In this document: one piece after another, positions 8,126 to 16,945 of the stretch
Position numbering within the stretch: position 1 is the first letter of the stretch
Layout of the letters: every line of letters starts with the position of its first letter
Assembly: GCA_913055635.1 (NCBI GenBank)
Contig: CAJXLK010000032.1
Span: 1 to 54,206, forward strand
DNA length: 54,206 nucleotides
Direction of reading: 5' to 3'
Source of the DNA: an uncultured Bacteroidota bacterium
GTDB taxonomy: Bacteria > Bacteroidota > Bacteroidia > Bacteroidales > UBA12077
Notes under the pieces: generated by a model
What the model was told of the DNA's origin: nothing
Database searches by the model: none
Seen by the model: the letters and a program-made list of their open reading frames with translations, nothing else
Translations under genes and position numbers: made by a program

Positions 8126-8794
8126 TCATATGTCCCCCTCATCTTTATATTTTTCTGCTTCCTGGTGAGCCATGCGAATGGGTTCGGGAATTCTGTATTC
8201 TTTGGTGCATTTAAGGGTGATGTCACTGGCTTCTTTGATGCCGATTTTATGGCCGGGAGAGACAAAGATGGGGTTGGTATCATCCTGGGTGCGCAACACC
8301 GTGCCGATGGTTTCGCCCTGGTCGGTCCAGTCGCTGACCGATCCCCTTCCGCTGCCAGGGTCCTTGTATTGTCCAAGCAGCTGTGATTTGCCAATGCCGA
8401 TGGTGGGTTTGTCGATCAGCAGGCCGATGTGCGAGGCGATGCCAAGCCTCCTGGGATGGGCAATGCCATTGCCGTCGAAAAGGAACACGTCAACTTCTTC
8501 CTCTACCTTTTCAATAGCCGAAAGGATCAGGTCGCCCTCCCGGTAGCCCAATAGACCTGGTATATAGGGGTAGCCTATGATGTCCAGTTCAGTGTAGGTT
8601 TTGATGGGGGTCATATCCGGGTAACTGAGCAGCGAAACGGCGGCAAACCCGGTTGGAGGCTTTTTGTGGTAGGCTACATCTATACCCGCTACAACCCGTA
8701 TGCTCTGAGGCCTACCTGTAATATCAAGCTTTTGGGCAAGTTCTTTTTGTTGTTGCCGTGCCCGCTTAGGCGTTATATTTTCAAGGCGTTCCAT
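8126..8794 (-). CDS. nfi: endonuclease V (deoxyinosine 3'-endonuclease)
   Basis: Repair enzyme that nicks DNA near deoxyinosine arising from adenine deamination. The protein has 222 residues, the usual length. The metal-binding acidic residues are visible: D39 in AGIDVAY, E86 in YIPGLLGYREG and D107 in FLFDGNGIAHPRRLGIASH. The strand following it (PTIGIGKSQLLG) and the late PGHKIGIKEASD segment are also family features. It stands alone between hydE (convergent, 175 bp away) and the U32 gene. The 297 bp upstream hold a 14-bp tandem repeat rather than an obvious promoter. Confidence 0.93.
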   Translation of the reverse strand: MERLENITPKRARQQQKELAQKLDITGRPQSIRVVAGIDVAYHKKPPTGFAAVSLLSYPDMTPIKTYTELDIIGYPYIPGLLGYREGDLILSAIEKVEEEVDVFLFDGNGIAHPRRLGIASHIGLLIDKPTIGIGKSQLLGQYKDPGSGRGSVSDWTDQGETIGTVLRTQDDTNPIFVSPGHKIGIKEASDITLKCTKEYRIPEPIRMAHQEAEKYKDEGDI

Positions 8795-8892
8795 CGATGT
8801 TATTTTTTATCGGTTAAACGCAATCGGCCGGTTTATGTTCATCAGGGTTGCTTTTTCACCTCAAACCTGAAAGACTTGCATTCGTTTTTAAA

Positions 8893-9085
8893 CCATCCAT
8901 CTCAACCCATCGACCCGAAACCTTTGGCCTGAAATTCTCGAGACAAAATCATCGACCTATAACCATCGATTTTCAATCATTGACTTGAAACCCTCGGTTT
9001 AAAACCTTTGGCTTGAAACCGTTTACTCGCAAACATCGTCAACCCGGCGACCCGAAACCATCAAGGTCAAACCATCAACCTTGAG
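8893..9085. repeat. degenerate 14-bp tandem repeat, about 14 units
   Basis: Reading from 8907 the sequence falls into successive 14-bp blocks of the type CCATCGACCYGAAA. Examples are CCTTTGGCCTGAAA at 8921, TCATCGACCTATAA at 8949, TCATTGACTTGAAA at 8977, CCTTTGGCTTGAAA at 9005 and CCATCAAGGTCAAA at 9058. The phase holds without a slip from 8907 to 9032, then shifts by a few bases. Because 14 is not a multiple of three it is not a coding repeat. It fills the space between endonuclease V and the end of the U32 gene. Confidence 0.85.
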
Positions 9086-9091
9086 CCGTTT

Positions 9092-11077
9092 TCAGGTTAA
9101 TCCCTTCTTAAAATTAAACGTATTGGAAGGTTGAATTTGTTGGCTCTGGCGAAGATTTTTCACAATGGTATGGAAGCGCTTGTCGGAGGGTTTTTCATAG
9201 CTGAGGTCGATCAGAAAACGGCCAAATCCTTTGGATTGGAGTTGGTTGGTATATTGGGTAAGCGATACCGGTTGCTGGGGGATCACAATGGTGAGCCCGT
9301 TTCGGCGAAGTTGGGTAAACCGGTAATTCTTGTCGTCTTGAAAAGCCTGGCGGGGATCTTTGATTTTTACCGGCATGCGGGAATAGAAAAGCTCCGGGTA
9401 AAAATAGACCGGCACCAGACCTTTTTTGTCGCGCATGCTCAACAGATTATCCAGGTCGTTTTCCAGGGGATAGGTGAACAATCGGATGTTTTCTGCCCTG
9501 AGATGATGGACGGCCGCATCGTTGAAGGTATAGACATGCTCATTGGTGGCCATGGTCGAGGCCTTGGGGAGGATTACTTTCTGGGAGAGATGGCTGATCA
9601 TAAAGTTCGTGTAATCCTTGTCCCTGAAATCCTGGAAAAGGGACCGGTAGAATTCGATTTTGCCTTCGGGAATGAACCGCGGCAGTTCGAAGAAGATTTT
9701 GTGGGCATTTTTTTTCACCAGGAAACTCGAAACATCCAATTCTTTCCATTCCCGCTCGGTCAGATTGATGATCAGGTTGTCGATTTCTTGAAGGGGGATT
9801 TTCTTCAACCATTTGATCGAGTCGATGCGCACGAAAATTTGTGTCTTATCGATTTTCTTTGGCTTACCGAGTTCCTCCAGGTTCTTTTTCTTTAGGTTTT
9901 CAGGCATTTCGGGTTTGATGCCCCGAATTTCCTGGTTGAATTTATTGGCAAATTTTTTATCCCTGAGATTGGCCAGGTATACCAGGTCGCCCTGGTGAAT
10001 TTTTTCGCTTTGGTCATAAATGGTGACCTGGTGGCCGGAGGGTGATTTTTCCATTGATTTGACTTTAATGGCCTTTCGGTTGCCACCCCTGGGCGAGCGG
10101 ATCCACAGCCGGTTCCCTTCTTCCAGGGCTTCGTCAGCCTCAAAAGTAAAGGATTGGGGGGTGACCTGTTGAACGCGGCCCAGGTAAATGCCGGTGGAAG
10201 GGTTTTCCGTAATGGCCTTTGAGACGTTGCCTCCGAAAAAATAGGATGTTTTGTCCCGGCCCATGTCATATCTCAGGAGTTCACGGGCTTGAGGTATTTT
10301 ATGGGGCTCATCCAGGGCCATTCGGTAGGCCCGGGCCACGCGGTAGACGTATTCGGCCGGTTTTTGCCGGCCTTCCACCTTCAGCGAGGCAATGCCCATC
10401 TGGAGGATTTCACCGATGTGATCGATCAATTCATTGTCTTTGAGGCTGAACAAGTACCTTTTGTCTCCGGTGTCTTCATACAGGCGCCGGCAGGGTTGCA
10501 TGCAACGCCCCCGGTTGGCGCTCATTCCGCCAAGATAGCTACTGAACAGACACATCCCCGAAAAGGAGTAGCACAGGGCCCCGTGAACAAACATTTCAAC
10601 CGGTATGCGGCTCTTTTCCAGAATGGCCGAGATCTCTTTTTGGGTCAGTTCCCGGGCAAAAATTACCCGCTCAAAGCCCAGCATATCAGAATAAATGGCC
10701 CCCAGGCTGTTGTGGTTGCCCATCTGGGTGCTCGCATGAACCTGCAGACCGGGGAAGTGGTAGCGGATCATATCATAAACCCCCCAGTCCTGTATGATAA
10801 CAGCCGATACCCTGGTCTGGGAAACCATATAAAGAATATCCAACAGCTCCGGGAGCTCCTGGTTCCTGATGACAATATTGAGGGTCAGATAAACCTTCAC
10901 CTGCCACTTTTCGGCCTCCTTCAGCAGGGTCTGAAACTGGGATGGGGTGAAATTATCGGCCCGCTCCCGGGCATTGAAATCCTTTAATCCCAGGTAAACC
11001 GCATCGGCACCCCCTTCAACGGCCGCATGAAAAGCCTCGATGTTGCCGGTGGGTAATAAAAGTTCAGGTTTATCCAT
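9092..11077 (-). CDS. peptidase U32-family protein
   Basis: The protein has 661 residues from the ATG at 11077. That start is preferred over 11089 because GGAGG lies just upstream of it. The TIM-barrel start is KPELLLPTGNIEAFHAAVEGGADAVYLG. The U32 signature is VEMFVHGALCYSFSGMC, followed by S-N-R-G-R-C-M-Q-P-C-R, with conserved cysteines. A C-terminal region of about 250 residues follows, as in the long YhbU/RlhA-like branch. Some members of the family (RlhA, TrhP) act in hydroxylation of RNA bases, while older work reported collagenase activity. Which applies here cannot be told from sequence. The gene stands in the minus-strand block, 245 bp after the Lrp gene. Confidence 0.88.
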   Translation of the reverse strand: MDKPELLLPTGNIEAFHAAVEGGADAVYLGLKDFNARERADNFTPSQFQTLLKEAEKWQVKVYLTLNIVIRNQELPELLDILYMVSQTRVSAVIIQDWGVYDMIRYHFPGLQVHASTQMGNHNSLGAIYSDMLGFERVIFARELTQKEISAILEKSRIPVEMFVHGALCYSFSGMCLFSSYLGGMSANRGRCMQPCRRLYEDTGDKRYLFSLKDNELIDHIGEILQMGIASLKVEGRQKPAEYVYRVARAYRMALDEPHKIPQARELLRYDMGRDKTSYFFGGNVSKAITENPSTGIYLGRVQQVTPQSFTFEADEALEEGNRLWIRSPRGGNRKAIKVKSMEKSPSGHQVTIYDQSEKIHQGDLVYLANLRDKKFANKFNQEIRGIKPEMPENLKKKNLEELGKPKKIDKTQIFVRIDSIKWLKKIPLQEIDNLIINLTEREWKELDVSSFLVKKNAHKIFFELPRFIPEGKIEFYRSLFQDFRDKDYTNFMISHLSQKVILPKASTMATNEHVYTFNDAAVHHLRAENIRLFTYPLENDLDNLLSMRDKKGLVPVYFYPELFYSRMPVKIKDPRQAFQDDKNYRFTQLRRNGLTIVIPQQPVSLTQYTNQLQSKGFGRFLIDLSYEKPSDKRFHTIVKNLRQSQQIQPSNTFNFKKGLT

Positions 11078-11240
11078 TTTATCCTCCATTTATTGCAAAA
11101 GTAAGACAGTTTGCTGTTTTATTGAAATTCTGGCCCGAAAAACTGGCCCGCCTTAAACATGATCCCCTGAAATGATGGTTTGATCATGTAGGTTTTATAC
11201 ATCCCCGTGTTGGGCATGCATCGCCTGGGTGTGTAAATCT

Positions 11241-11282
11241 TTACATGGCCTTGTTGGGTCGATTCCTGCATACGGGTTTCAT
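11241..11282. repeat. partial, degenerate copy of the 59-bp palindromic repeat
   Basis: CATGGCCTTGTTGGGT and TGCATACGGGTTTCAT align with the right half of the copies at 946 and 37300, with several substitutions. The left arm is not recognisable. It lies between the U32 and Lrp genes. Confidence 0.5.
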
Positions 11283-11322
11283 CCCGGGCCAAGATTGATC
11301 AAGGGGCCGTTCACTGACCCGA

Positions 11323-11787
11323 TCAGACCATTTCAATGTCACGGTTGATGGTTTGTTCAAGAGAGATGAAGGTTTCGGTCCGGGCAACGCCCCGGATGTT
11401 TTGAATGGTATTGACCAGGATGTCCATCAGGTGTTCGTTGCTCTTGCAATAAAGCTTCAGAAGAATGGCATATTCGCCGGTGGTGTAATGGCATTCGACT
11501 ATTTCCGGAATTTCCTGGAAATCCTCTACAGCTTGTTTGTACATATGGGCCTGGTCAAGGTAGATCCCTACAAAGGCACATATCTCATAACCCACCCGTT
11601 TGGGCTTGACTTTGAATTTGGAACCCTCGATCACTCCATTGTTCTCCAGTTTGCGGATGCGCTGGTGGATGGCTGCGCCGGAAATGCCGCACTCACGGGC
11701 GATTTCCAGGTAAGGTTTACGGGCATCCTGGATCAGATAGGAGAGGATTTTTCGGTCGGTATGATCCATCTTAACGGGTTTGTCCAT
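11323..11787 (-). CDS. Lrp/AsnC-family transcriptional regulator
   Basis: The protein has 154 residues from the ATG at 11787; the 26 codons upstream of it look non-coding. The N-terminal winged helix-turn-helix reads KMDHTDRKILSYLIQDARKP, then EIARECGISGAAIHQRIRKL. The C-terminal RAM (effector-binding) domain reads GYEICAFVGIYLDQ, EIVECHYTTGEYAILLKLYC and ARTETFISLEQ. Such proteins sense amino acids or related metabolites and control amino-acid metabolism. Its place directly ahead of the oxoacid oxidoreductase and aminotransferase genes makes these plausible targets, but no operator is proven. Confidence 0.9.
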   Translation of the reverse strand: MDKPVKMDHTDRKILSYLIQDARKPYLEIARECGISGAAIHQRIRKLENNGVIEGSKFKVKPKRVGYEICAFVGIYLDQAHMYKQAVEDFQEIPEIVECHYTTGEYAILLKLYCKSNEHLMDILVNTIQNIRGVARTETFISLEQTINRDIEMV

Positions 11788-11987
11788 ATGGCTTACAGAT
11801 TGAAAGTGAATTGGCGACAAAAGTAACAAAAAACACGAGGGTTCCAGGTGGTAATTTCCCGGCATTCATTCTGTCACCACATGCCATATGGAATCATAAA
11901 TTTTCAAACGGTTAACAACATGAGGCCCAAAACCTGGAATCAGAAGCCAGCCAAGCAGCAACCAGAAGCCAGGGCAAAAGAAATCAA

Positions 11988-13733
11988 CTAGGATATTTTT
12001 TCTATCAATGCCTTTGCTGCTATTTCCGGGCCTTTGCGTTCCATTCCCTTGATGCCTAGCTGGGTGCGGATCTGCCCGACGAAAACCCCATTTTCATAAA
12101 AGTGGCTGAAATAGGCATGGGCAATTTCCTGGTGTTGATCCTTGAACTGAATGGGGCCAAAGATGTTGGCAAAGTAAGTGCTTACCAGGCCGGTGGTATT
12201 GGTGGTACCCTTGCTCATGACCTGACCTTTGCTGAAAATATCCAGGGCCTTCACGGGGTCTTCGATTTTTTCTATCACCGGATGATTTTCGTCAACCTCT
12301 TCATAGTTGTTGGCGTAGAAGATGTAATCGATAGAGGTGCCTTTTAAGATGGTGTTGTAGTAAGCCACAGGCAGAATGATTCGTGCATTGGTTTGATGGG
12401 CGTTAAGGATGATAGAGCGGTCAATTTGCCCAAAGGCATATCCCGGTTGGAGGTCGTCCAGCCTGAGGAAGGCGCCGATTTCGGTTCCTACTCCCCGGAT
12501 ATGTCCTTGATTATCAATCTCGATGCTGCCCATATCATCGGCAATGATGGTGGTATCTGAGATCAGATCTTCACCCAGGTCCTTATAGGCCTCGAGGGTT
12601 TCCGATTTACCGGCCCCTGAATCTCCGATCATCAGCACAGAGGCTTTTTTGCCATTTTGCAGGGATATTTCCACCAGCGAGCCATGGAAAGGCAGGATGC
12701 CATTGCGGATTTTGATGATGTTGTGCAGGGTCAGCACCATTTTCTTAAGGTACCCAAAATAACCAAATTCATCGTCATTGGGGCAGGCCCCTATCATAAT
12801 GTCTTTATCATTGTCCTGGTAAAATACAGTGGGTATCTCAGCAAGGGAATCTAATGCATTGCCCTCTACTCCGTAAAGATAAATGGCATCAGGCTTTCGT
12901 TTCAGGTCTTCGGCCGAGGCCAGTTCAAAAAGGTTGCAGCTGGCAAAACCCAATTCGAAGAATTTCTGATGGAAATAGATGTGGATCATCAAGTTGCCCA
13001 CTTTGGCCGGGTAGTTCAACCATTCATTGCTCTTGAACTCCACCAGATCAAGTGGGTTTTTTGGGGTTTCCTTAAATTGGCCCCTTCTCTTGTTCATGGT
13101 GGTATTTAAAATCAGGGGCGGATTCATCATGATCTGGTGGATGACAGGAATGTCTTTAAGTTTTTGATAGGATGAATCTTGGGTAAAGAATGGTGCCAGG
13201 GGAGAAGAGATGCAGGCAAATTCGGCTCCCGAATTGACCTGTCGGTAGGTTCTGGGGTGGCTCAGGAGGATGTTCTCCGATATATCCCGGTAGATCTTCC
13301 TTACCAGATGAGTCAGGCGCTCAACCGTATCATGAAAGGTTCGGTAGGGCCTGTTCTCCAGATCAAGATTCTGAGAGTCGCATATGATATATCGTTCATA
13401 TTCCCTCCAGTAGTTGTAGAAATATTCTACCAGGCTGTTCAACATATCGGGATGATCCAGCAGCGCAGCGGCACCCGGCTTGATCTGCCTGACGATATTG
13501 ATATTGTTGCGCGAGAGCAGCTCCAGGACTTCAATAAGCATATCAACCTGTTCCCGGGTATGGTCCAACTGCAGGGTCTTGAGCTTCGGAACCTTCTTTT
13601 CACGGAGTCGTTGAATTCCACTGGAAATGACCTCTCTGAAAAGATCGCTGTGTATCACCTCGGGGGCCGTATCACACAACCGCCCTCTTGTTCTGATGAT
13701 TACCTTCTCGCTGATGATTTTGTGATCCATCAT
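11988..13733 (-). CDS. HPr-kinase/PEP-carboxykinase superfamily P-loop protein
   Basis: The protein has 581 residues. The C-terminal half (about 340-581) carries a phosphate-binding loop GDSGAGKSET at 370-379, an acidic pair IIADD at 399-400, GTEIGAFLRLDDL near 417-429 and NARIILPVAYYN near 449-460. These parallel the kinase-1, kinase-2 and substrate loops of PEP carboxykinases. The loop wording (SGAGKSE) is closest to HPr kinase/phosphorylase. The N-terminal 340 residues are helical and unassigned. It could be a divergent PEP carboxykinase linking oxaloacetate and PEP, or a protein kinase. I cannot decide from sequence. Members of this length occur in anaerobic Bacteroidota as stand-alone genes. 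Confidence 0.6.
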   Translation of the reverse strand: MMDHKIISEKVIIRTRGRLCDTAPEVIHSDLFREVISSGIQRLREKKVPKLKTLQLDHTREQVDMLIEVLELLSRNNINIVRQIKPGAAALLDHPDMLNSLVEYFYNYWREYERYIICDSQNLDLENRPYRTFHDTVERLTHLVRKIYRDISENILLSHPRTYRQVNSGAEFACISSPLAPFFTQDSSYQKLKDIPVIHQIMMNPPLILNTTMNKRRGQFKETPKNPLDLVEFKSNEWLNYPAKVGNLMIHIYFHQKFFELGFASCNLFELASAEDLKRKPDAIYLYGVEGNALDSLAEIPTVFYQDNDKDIMIGACPNDDEFGYFGYLKKMVLTLHNIIKIRNGILPFHGSLVEISLQNGKKASVLMIGDSGAGKSETLEAYKDLGEDLISDTTIIADDMGSIEIDNQGHIRGVGTEIGAFLRLDDLQPGYAFGQIDRSIILNAHQTNARIILPVAYYNTILKGTSIDYIFYANNYEEVDENHPVIEKIEDPVKALDIFSKGQVMSKGTTNTTGLVSTYFANIFGPIQFKDQHQEIAHAYFSHFYENGVFVGQIRTQLGIKGMERKGPEIAAKALIEKIS

Positions 13734-14007
13734 TTTAGATTTTAAAATTAAAACAAAATCAGATCAATTTCAACGTTTTTACTGCCGCAAAAAGCAGCGT
13801 GAATGGATCAAGTCTTTCAACCCAAAACAGGTATAAACCCATAACCAGAGCAATTTTTAAGGCTGTTAAAAAAGAAGGTGTTTTTATTTGGTTATAATGG
13901 TGGAATAGATCTTTAGCCTTTCCAGGGGGTGTAACTATTAGCGGTCGGACAGGAGAGAAGGCTCTTATGAGAAGCCGGTTGAGAACTTTAGAGAAGGGAA
14001 AATAGCC
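13734..14007. other. intergenic region without a recognisable gene
   Basis: I see no open frame with protein-like content and no tRNA or riboswitch-like fold. It should hold the promoter of the minus-strand P-loop gene. Confidence 0.5.
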
Positions 14008-14051
14008 GGTAAAAAAAACTGAGCTCCAGTTCAGGAACTCAGTTTTTTACC
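14008..14051 (-). terminator. terminator of the 2-oxoacid oxidoreductase operon
   Basis: GGTAAAAAAAACTGAG pairs with ACTCAGTTTTTTACC around a short loop (partly self-complementary CCAGTTCAGG). A/T runs on both sides let it act on either strand. It lies 30 bp after the gamma-subunit stop on the minus strand. Confidence 0.8.
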
Positions 14052-14080
14052 TTATGATCAAATGAATAAATGGCCGTTGG

Positions 14081-14644
14081 TCAGGCTTCCACCTTGGCTT
14101 TTCTTACCTCCTGAATAATTTGGGTTCCCCGGTGAATGGCTTTTTCATTAACCGGTATCAGGTGGTGATAACGTTCAGGCAGGGATTTTTTCAGCCCTTC
14201 AATGGCCTTGTCCATTTCGACAATGGGTTTAACCTGGAGCAGGCCACCGAGGACGATCATGTTGAAGGTCTTGGTGGTTTCCATTTGAGCTGCTTCAGCG
14301 GCGGCATCGACACGGTAAACGTTGATGTCGGTGCGTTCCGGGTGCCGGGTGATGCCGTTGCCGTCGTAAATGAGGTAACCGCCAGGCTTGACGGAATTCT
14401 CAAATTTATCCATCGATTGCTGATTAAGGATGATGGCCGTATCAAACTCGCTGATGATGGGTGAGCTGATGCGTTCATCGCTGATGATCACCGAAACGTT
14501 GGCGGTGCCACCGCGCATTTCCGGGCCGTAGGAAGGCATCCAGGTCACTTCCTTGCCCTGGACGATACCGGCATAGCACAGGATCTTACCCATGGAAAGG
14601 ACACCCTGTCCGCCAAATCCGGCTATAATGATTTCTTCACTCAT
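14081..14644 (-). CDS. 2-oxoacid:ferredoxin oxidoreductase, gamma subunit
   Basis: Gamma domain of a CoA-dependent 2-oxoacid oxidoreductase (187 residues). The start EIIIAGFGGQGVLSMGKIL is the signature of this subunit. It continues with SYGPEMRGGTANVSVIIS and the conserved FNMIVLGGLL helix. It is the last gene of a four-gene unit (delta, alpha, beta, gamma) that oxidises a 2-oxoacid plus CoA to acyl-CoA and CO2, reducing ferredoxin. Gap to the beta gene is 28 bp. Separate gamma subunits of this length are found in VOR and KOR enzymes. Confidence 0.92.
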   Translation of the reverse strand: MSEEIIIAGFGGQGVLSMGKILCYAGIVQGKEVTWMPSYGPEMRGGTANVSVIISDERISSPIISEFDTAIILNQQSMDKFENSVKPGGYLIYDGNGITRHPERTDINVYRVDAAAEAAQMETTKTFNMIVLGGLLQVKPIVEMDKAIEGLKKSLPERYHHLIPVNEKAIHRGTQIIQEVRKAKVEA

Positions 14645-14672
14645 GGTGGTTGGTTTTTAATTTTTCAACAAA

Positions 14673-15464
14673 TTATTTTTTCTCAGGCACTTTGATGTCA
14701 CCCAGGGGATAGTAGGGCAGGAAGTTTTCATCCATCCATTTATTGGCATCTACCGGCTCCATCTTCCAGCCCGAGTTGCAGTTGATGACAATTTCCACAA
14801 AAGAAAGTCCTTTTTCAAGTTTTTGATATTCAAAGGCTTTTTTAATGGCTTTTTTGGCTTTGCGCACAGCCCCGGGTTTGTGCACTGCCTGGCGGGTAAC
14901 GTAATAGGTGCCGGGCAATTCGGCTACCAGCTCTGTGATCTTGAGGGGATTGCCCATTTGCTTAATGTTTCTGCCGTAGGGTGTAGTCGAGGACTTCATT
15001 TTTTCCAGGGTAGTCGGGGCCATTTGTCCGCCGGTCATGCCATAAATGCCATTGTTAATGAAGAAAATGGCGACATTTTCTCCGCGGTTGCAGGCGTGGA
15101 TGGTTTCGGCCGTACCAATGGCGGCCAAGTCCCCATCTCCCTGATAGGTAAAGACATATTTATCGGGCATGGTGCGCTTAATGCCGGTGGCCAATGCAGG
15201 AGCCCGGCCGTGGGCAGCTTCCTGCATGTCAATGTCCATGTAGTTGTAAGCCAGCACTGAGCAGCCAACCGGGGCAATGCCGATGGCTTTGTCCTGAACT
15301 TCAAGTTCCTCGACCACTTCCATAATCAGCCGGTGGGCCACCCCGTGGCCACATCCCGGACAATAGTGAAAGACATTGTCGGTGAGCAGTTGGGTTCGAT
15401 CAAAGACCAGATTTTCTTCCTGGATAATATCTTCGCTTGTGAGTTGTTGTTGCTGTTCAGCCAT
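14673..15464 (-). CDS. 2-oxoacid:ferredoxin oxidoreductase, beta (thiamine diphosphate) subunit
   Basis: The protein has 263 residues. CPGCGHG (C35, C38) is the cysteine pair near the N-terminus. The thiamine diphosphate motif runs from GDGDLAAIGTAETIHA (109) to FFINNGIYGMTGGQ (NN at 137-138). This subunit carries out the decarboxylation. Genes on both sides code for the alpha and gamma subunits and overlap or nearly touch it, so the enzyme is complete. The substrate (branched-chain oxoacid, 2-oxoglutarate or other) is not fixed by these motifs. Confidence 0.92.
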   Translation of the reverse strand: MAEQQQQLTSEDIIQEENLVFDRTQLLTDNVFHYCPGCGHGVAHRLIMEVVEELEVQDKAIGIAPVGCSVLAYNYMDIDMQEAAHGRAPALATGIKRTMPDKYVFTYQGDGDLAAIGTAETIHACNRGENVAIFFINNGIYGMTGGQMAPTTLEKMKSSTTPYGRNIKQMGNPLKITELVAELPGTYYVTRQAVHKPGAVRKAKKAIKKAFEYQKLEKGLSFVEIVINCNSGWKMEPVDANKWMDENFLPYYPLGDIKVPEKK

Positions 15465-15473
15465 GTTAACCTC

Positions 15474-16550
15474 CTATAAAAATTTTTGTTTCAGGGCTTG
15501 CAGTACTTCCTCGGCAGAAGGTACAATGCCGCCCATACGTCCGTAATGTTCTACCTGTACGCGGCTTTCAACGGCCAGCTTGACGTCTTCCACCATTTGC
15601 CCCGAGCTCATCTCTACTGACATGATGCCCTTGACTTTTTGGGCATATTCGGCCAGCCGTTGACTCGGGAAAGGGAAAAGGGTGATTGGCCGGAGCAGGC
15701 CCAGCTTGATGCCTTCCTGGCGGGCCATCTCAACGGTCTTTTCACAAATCCGGGAAGAAGTGCCGTAGGCTACCAGCAGATAGTCGGCATCTTCGCATTG
15801 GATTTCCTCGTAGCGTACCTCATTTTCCTTGATTGTCCGGTATTTTTCGACGAGCTTTTCATTGAATTTCTCCATTTTCGCCGAGTCAAGCTCCAGGGAA
15901 GTAATGATGTTGCGCTCGCGGTCAGGGGTTTTGCCGGTAGTGGCCCAGGGATATTTTTCTTTGATCTGTTGCTCGGTCATGCGGGGCTTTTGCTCGCCGA
16001 TTTCCACTTTTTCCATCATCTGGCCAATGGCACCATCCGAGAGGATCATCGCCGGGTTGCGGTACTTGAAGGCCAGGTCAAAGCCCAGTTCTACAAAATC
16101 ATACATTTCCTGAACCGAGGCGGGGGCCAGCACGATCAGGTGGTAGTCGCCGTGTCCGCCTCCTTTGGTGGACTGAAAATAATCACTTTGGGAAGGCTGG
16201 ATGGTTCCAAGGCCCGGGCCTCCGCGAACCACGTTCAAAACCAGACAGGGCAGTTCAGCCCCTGCAATATAGGAAATGCCTTCTTGTTTGAGGCTGACCC
16301 CGGGACTGGACGATGAGGTCATCACTTTTTTGCCCGATCCGGCCGCCCCATAGATCATGTTGATCGAAGCCAACTCGCTCTCTGCCTGTAACAATACCAT
16401 GCCGGTGCGTTCTTCCGGCTGCTGGGCGGCCAGGTATTCAATCACCTCCGACTGCGGGGTGATCGGGTATCCGAAATATCCGTCGGCACCGTCGCGGATA
16501 GCGGCTTCGGCTATCGCTTCGTTGCCTTTCATTAATTTTAGTTCTCCCAT
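15474..16550 (-). CDS. 2-oxoacid:ferredoxin oxidoreductase, alpha subunit (VorB/KorA type)
   Basis: The protein has 358 residues. The pyrimidine-binding part opens with MKGNEAIAEAAIRDGADGYF, then GYPITPQSEVIEYLAAQ, and VLLQAESELASINMIYGAA carries the conserved glutamate. The GKKVMTSSSSPGVSLKQEGI loop is typical of the VorB/KorA branch. The C-terminal transketolase-like domain includes YLLVAYGTSSRI and LLRPITLFPFP. In Bacteroidota this gene order is often annotated as 3-methyl-2-oxobutanoate dehydrogenase (VorB), but 2-oxoglutarate enzymes look alike. The start is 28 bp after the ferredoxin stop and the end is 9 bp before the beta start. Confidence 0.92.
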   Translation of the reverse strand: MGELKLMKGNEAIAEAAIRDGADGYFGYPITPQSEVIEYLAAQQPEERTGMVLLQAESELASINMIYGAAGSGKKVMTSSSSPGVSLKQEGISYIAGAELPCLVLNVVRGGPGLGTIQPSQSDYFQSTKGGGHGDYHLIVLAPASVQEMYDFVELGFDLAFKYRNPAMILSDGAIGQMMEKVEIGEQKPRMTEQQIKEKYPWATTGKTPDRERNIITSLELDSAKMEKFNEKLVEKYRTIKENEVRYEEIQCEDADYLLVAYGTSSRICEKTVEMARQEGIKLGLLRPITLFPFPSQRLAEYAQKVKGIMSVEMSSGQMVEDVKLAVESRVQVEHYGRMGGIVPSAEEVLQALKQKFL

Positions 16551-16578
16551 TATCTTGACTTTTTGTGAAAAGTTTTAG

Positions 16579-16809
16579 TTATGCAGTTGCTTTTTTTCGA
16601 TATACCTGTATAACGGCATCCGGACAAACCAATGCGCAATTGACACAGCCGGTGCACGCTTCAGGATTTTTCATATAGGCATAATGAAAACCTTTGCTGT
16701 TGACATTATCTGCCAATGCGATTACGTCGAACGGACAGGCCGGAATGCATACCCCGCATCCTTTGCACTTTTCCGTATCGACCACGATTCTTCCTTGTAA
16801 TTTAGCCAT
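16579..16809 (-). CDS. 2-oxoacid:ferredoxin oxidoreductase, delta (two [4Fe-4S] ferredoxin) subunit
   Basis: The protein has 76 residues with two complete iron-sulfur motifs: C15, C18, C21, C25 (CKGCGVCIPACP) and C52, C55, C58, C62 (CTGCVNCALVCP). It passes electrons from the thiamine centre to soluble ferredoxin. It is the first gene of the four-gene operon, so the promoter lies in the 136 bp up to the aminotransferase gene. Confidence 0.93.
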   Translation of the reverse strand: MAKLQGRIVVDTEKCKGCGVCIPACPFDVIALADNVNSKGFHYAYMKNPEACTGCVNCALVCPDAVIQVYRKKATA

Positions 16810-16945
16810 TATCTTGAATTTTTAGTGTGAATAATTTGATTTTCCCCAAAGATAATAATATTGTAGTGAAATGATTCGCACTGTTTGCATATTCACAATG
16901 TTCTATAACAGACCCTTATCGGGATGTGCCGCCCGAATTGTTTAT

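Noticed and set aside
9131-9895. Long open frame of 254 codons antisense to the U32 gene
   Set aside because: The opposite strand carries a clear U32-family protein; the antisense frame has no recognisable features.
16826-16897. 8-bp inverted repeat TGTGAATA/TATTCACA before the oxidoreductase operon
   Set aside because: The arms are 56 bp apart and short enough to arise by chance.
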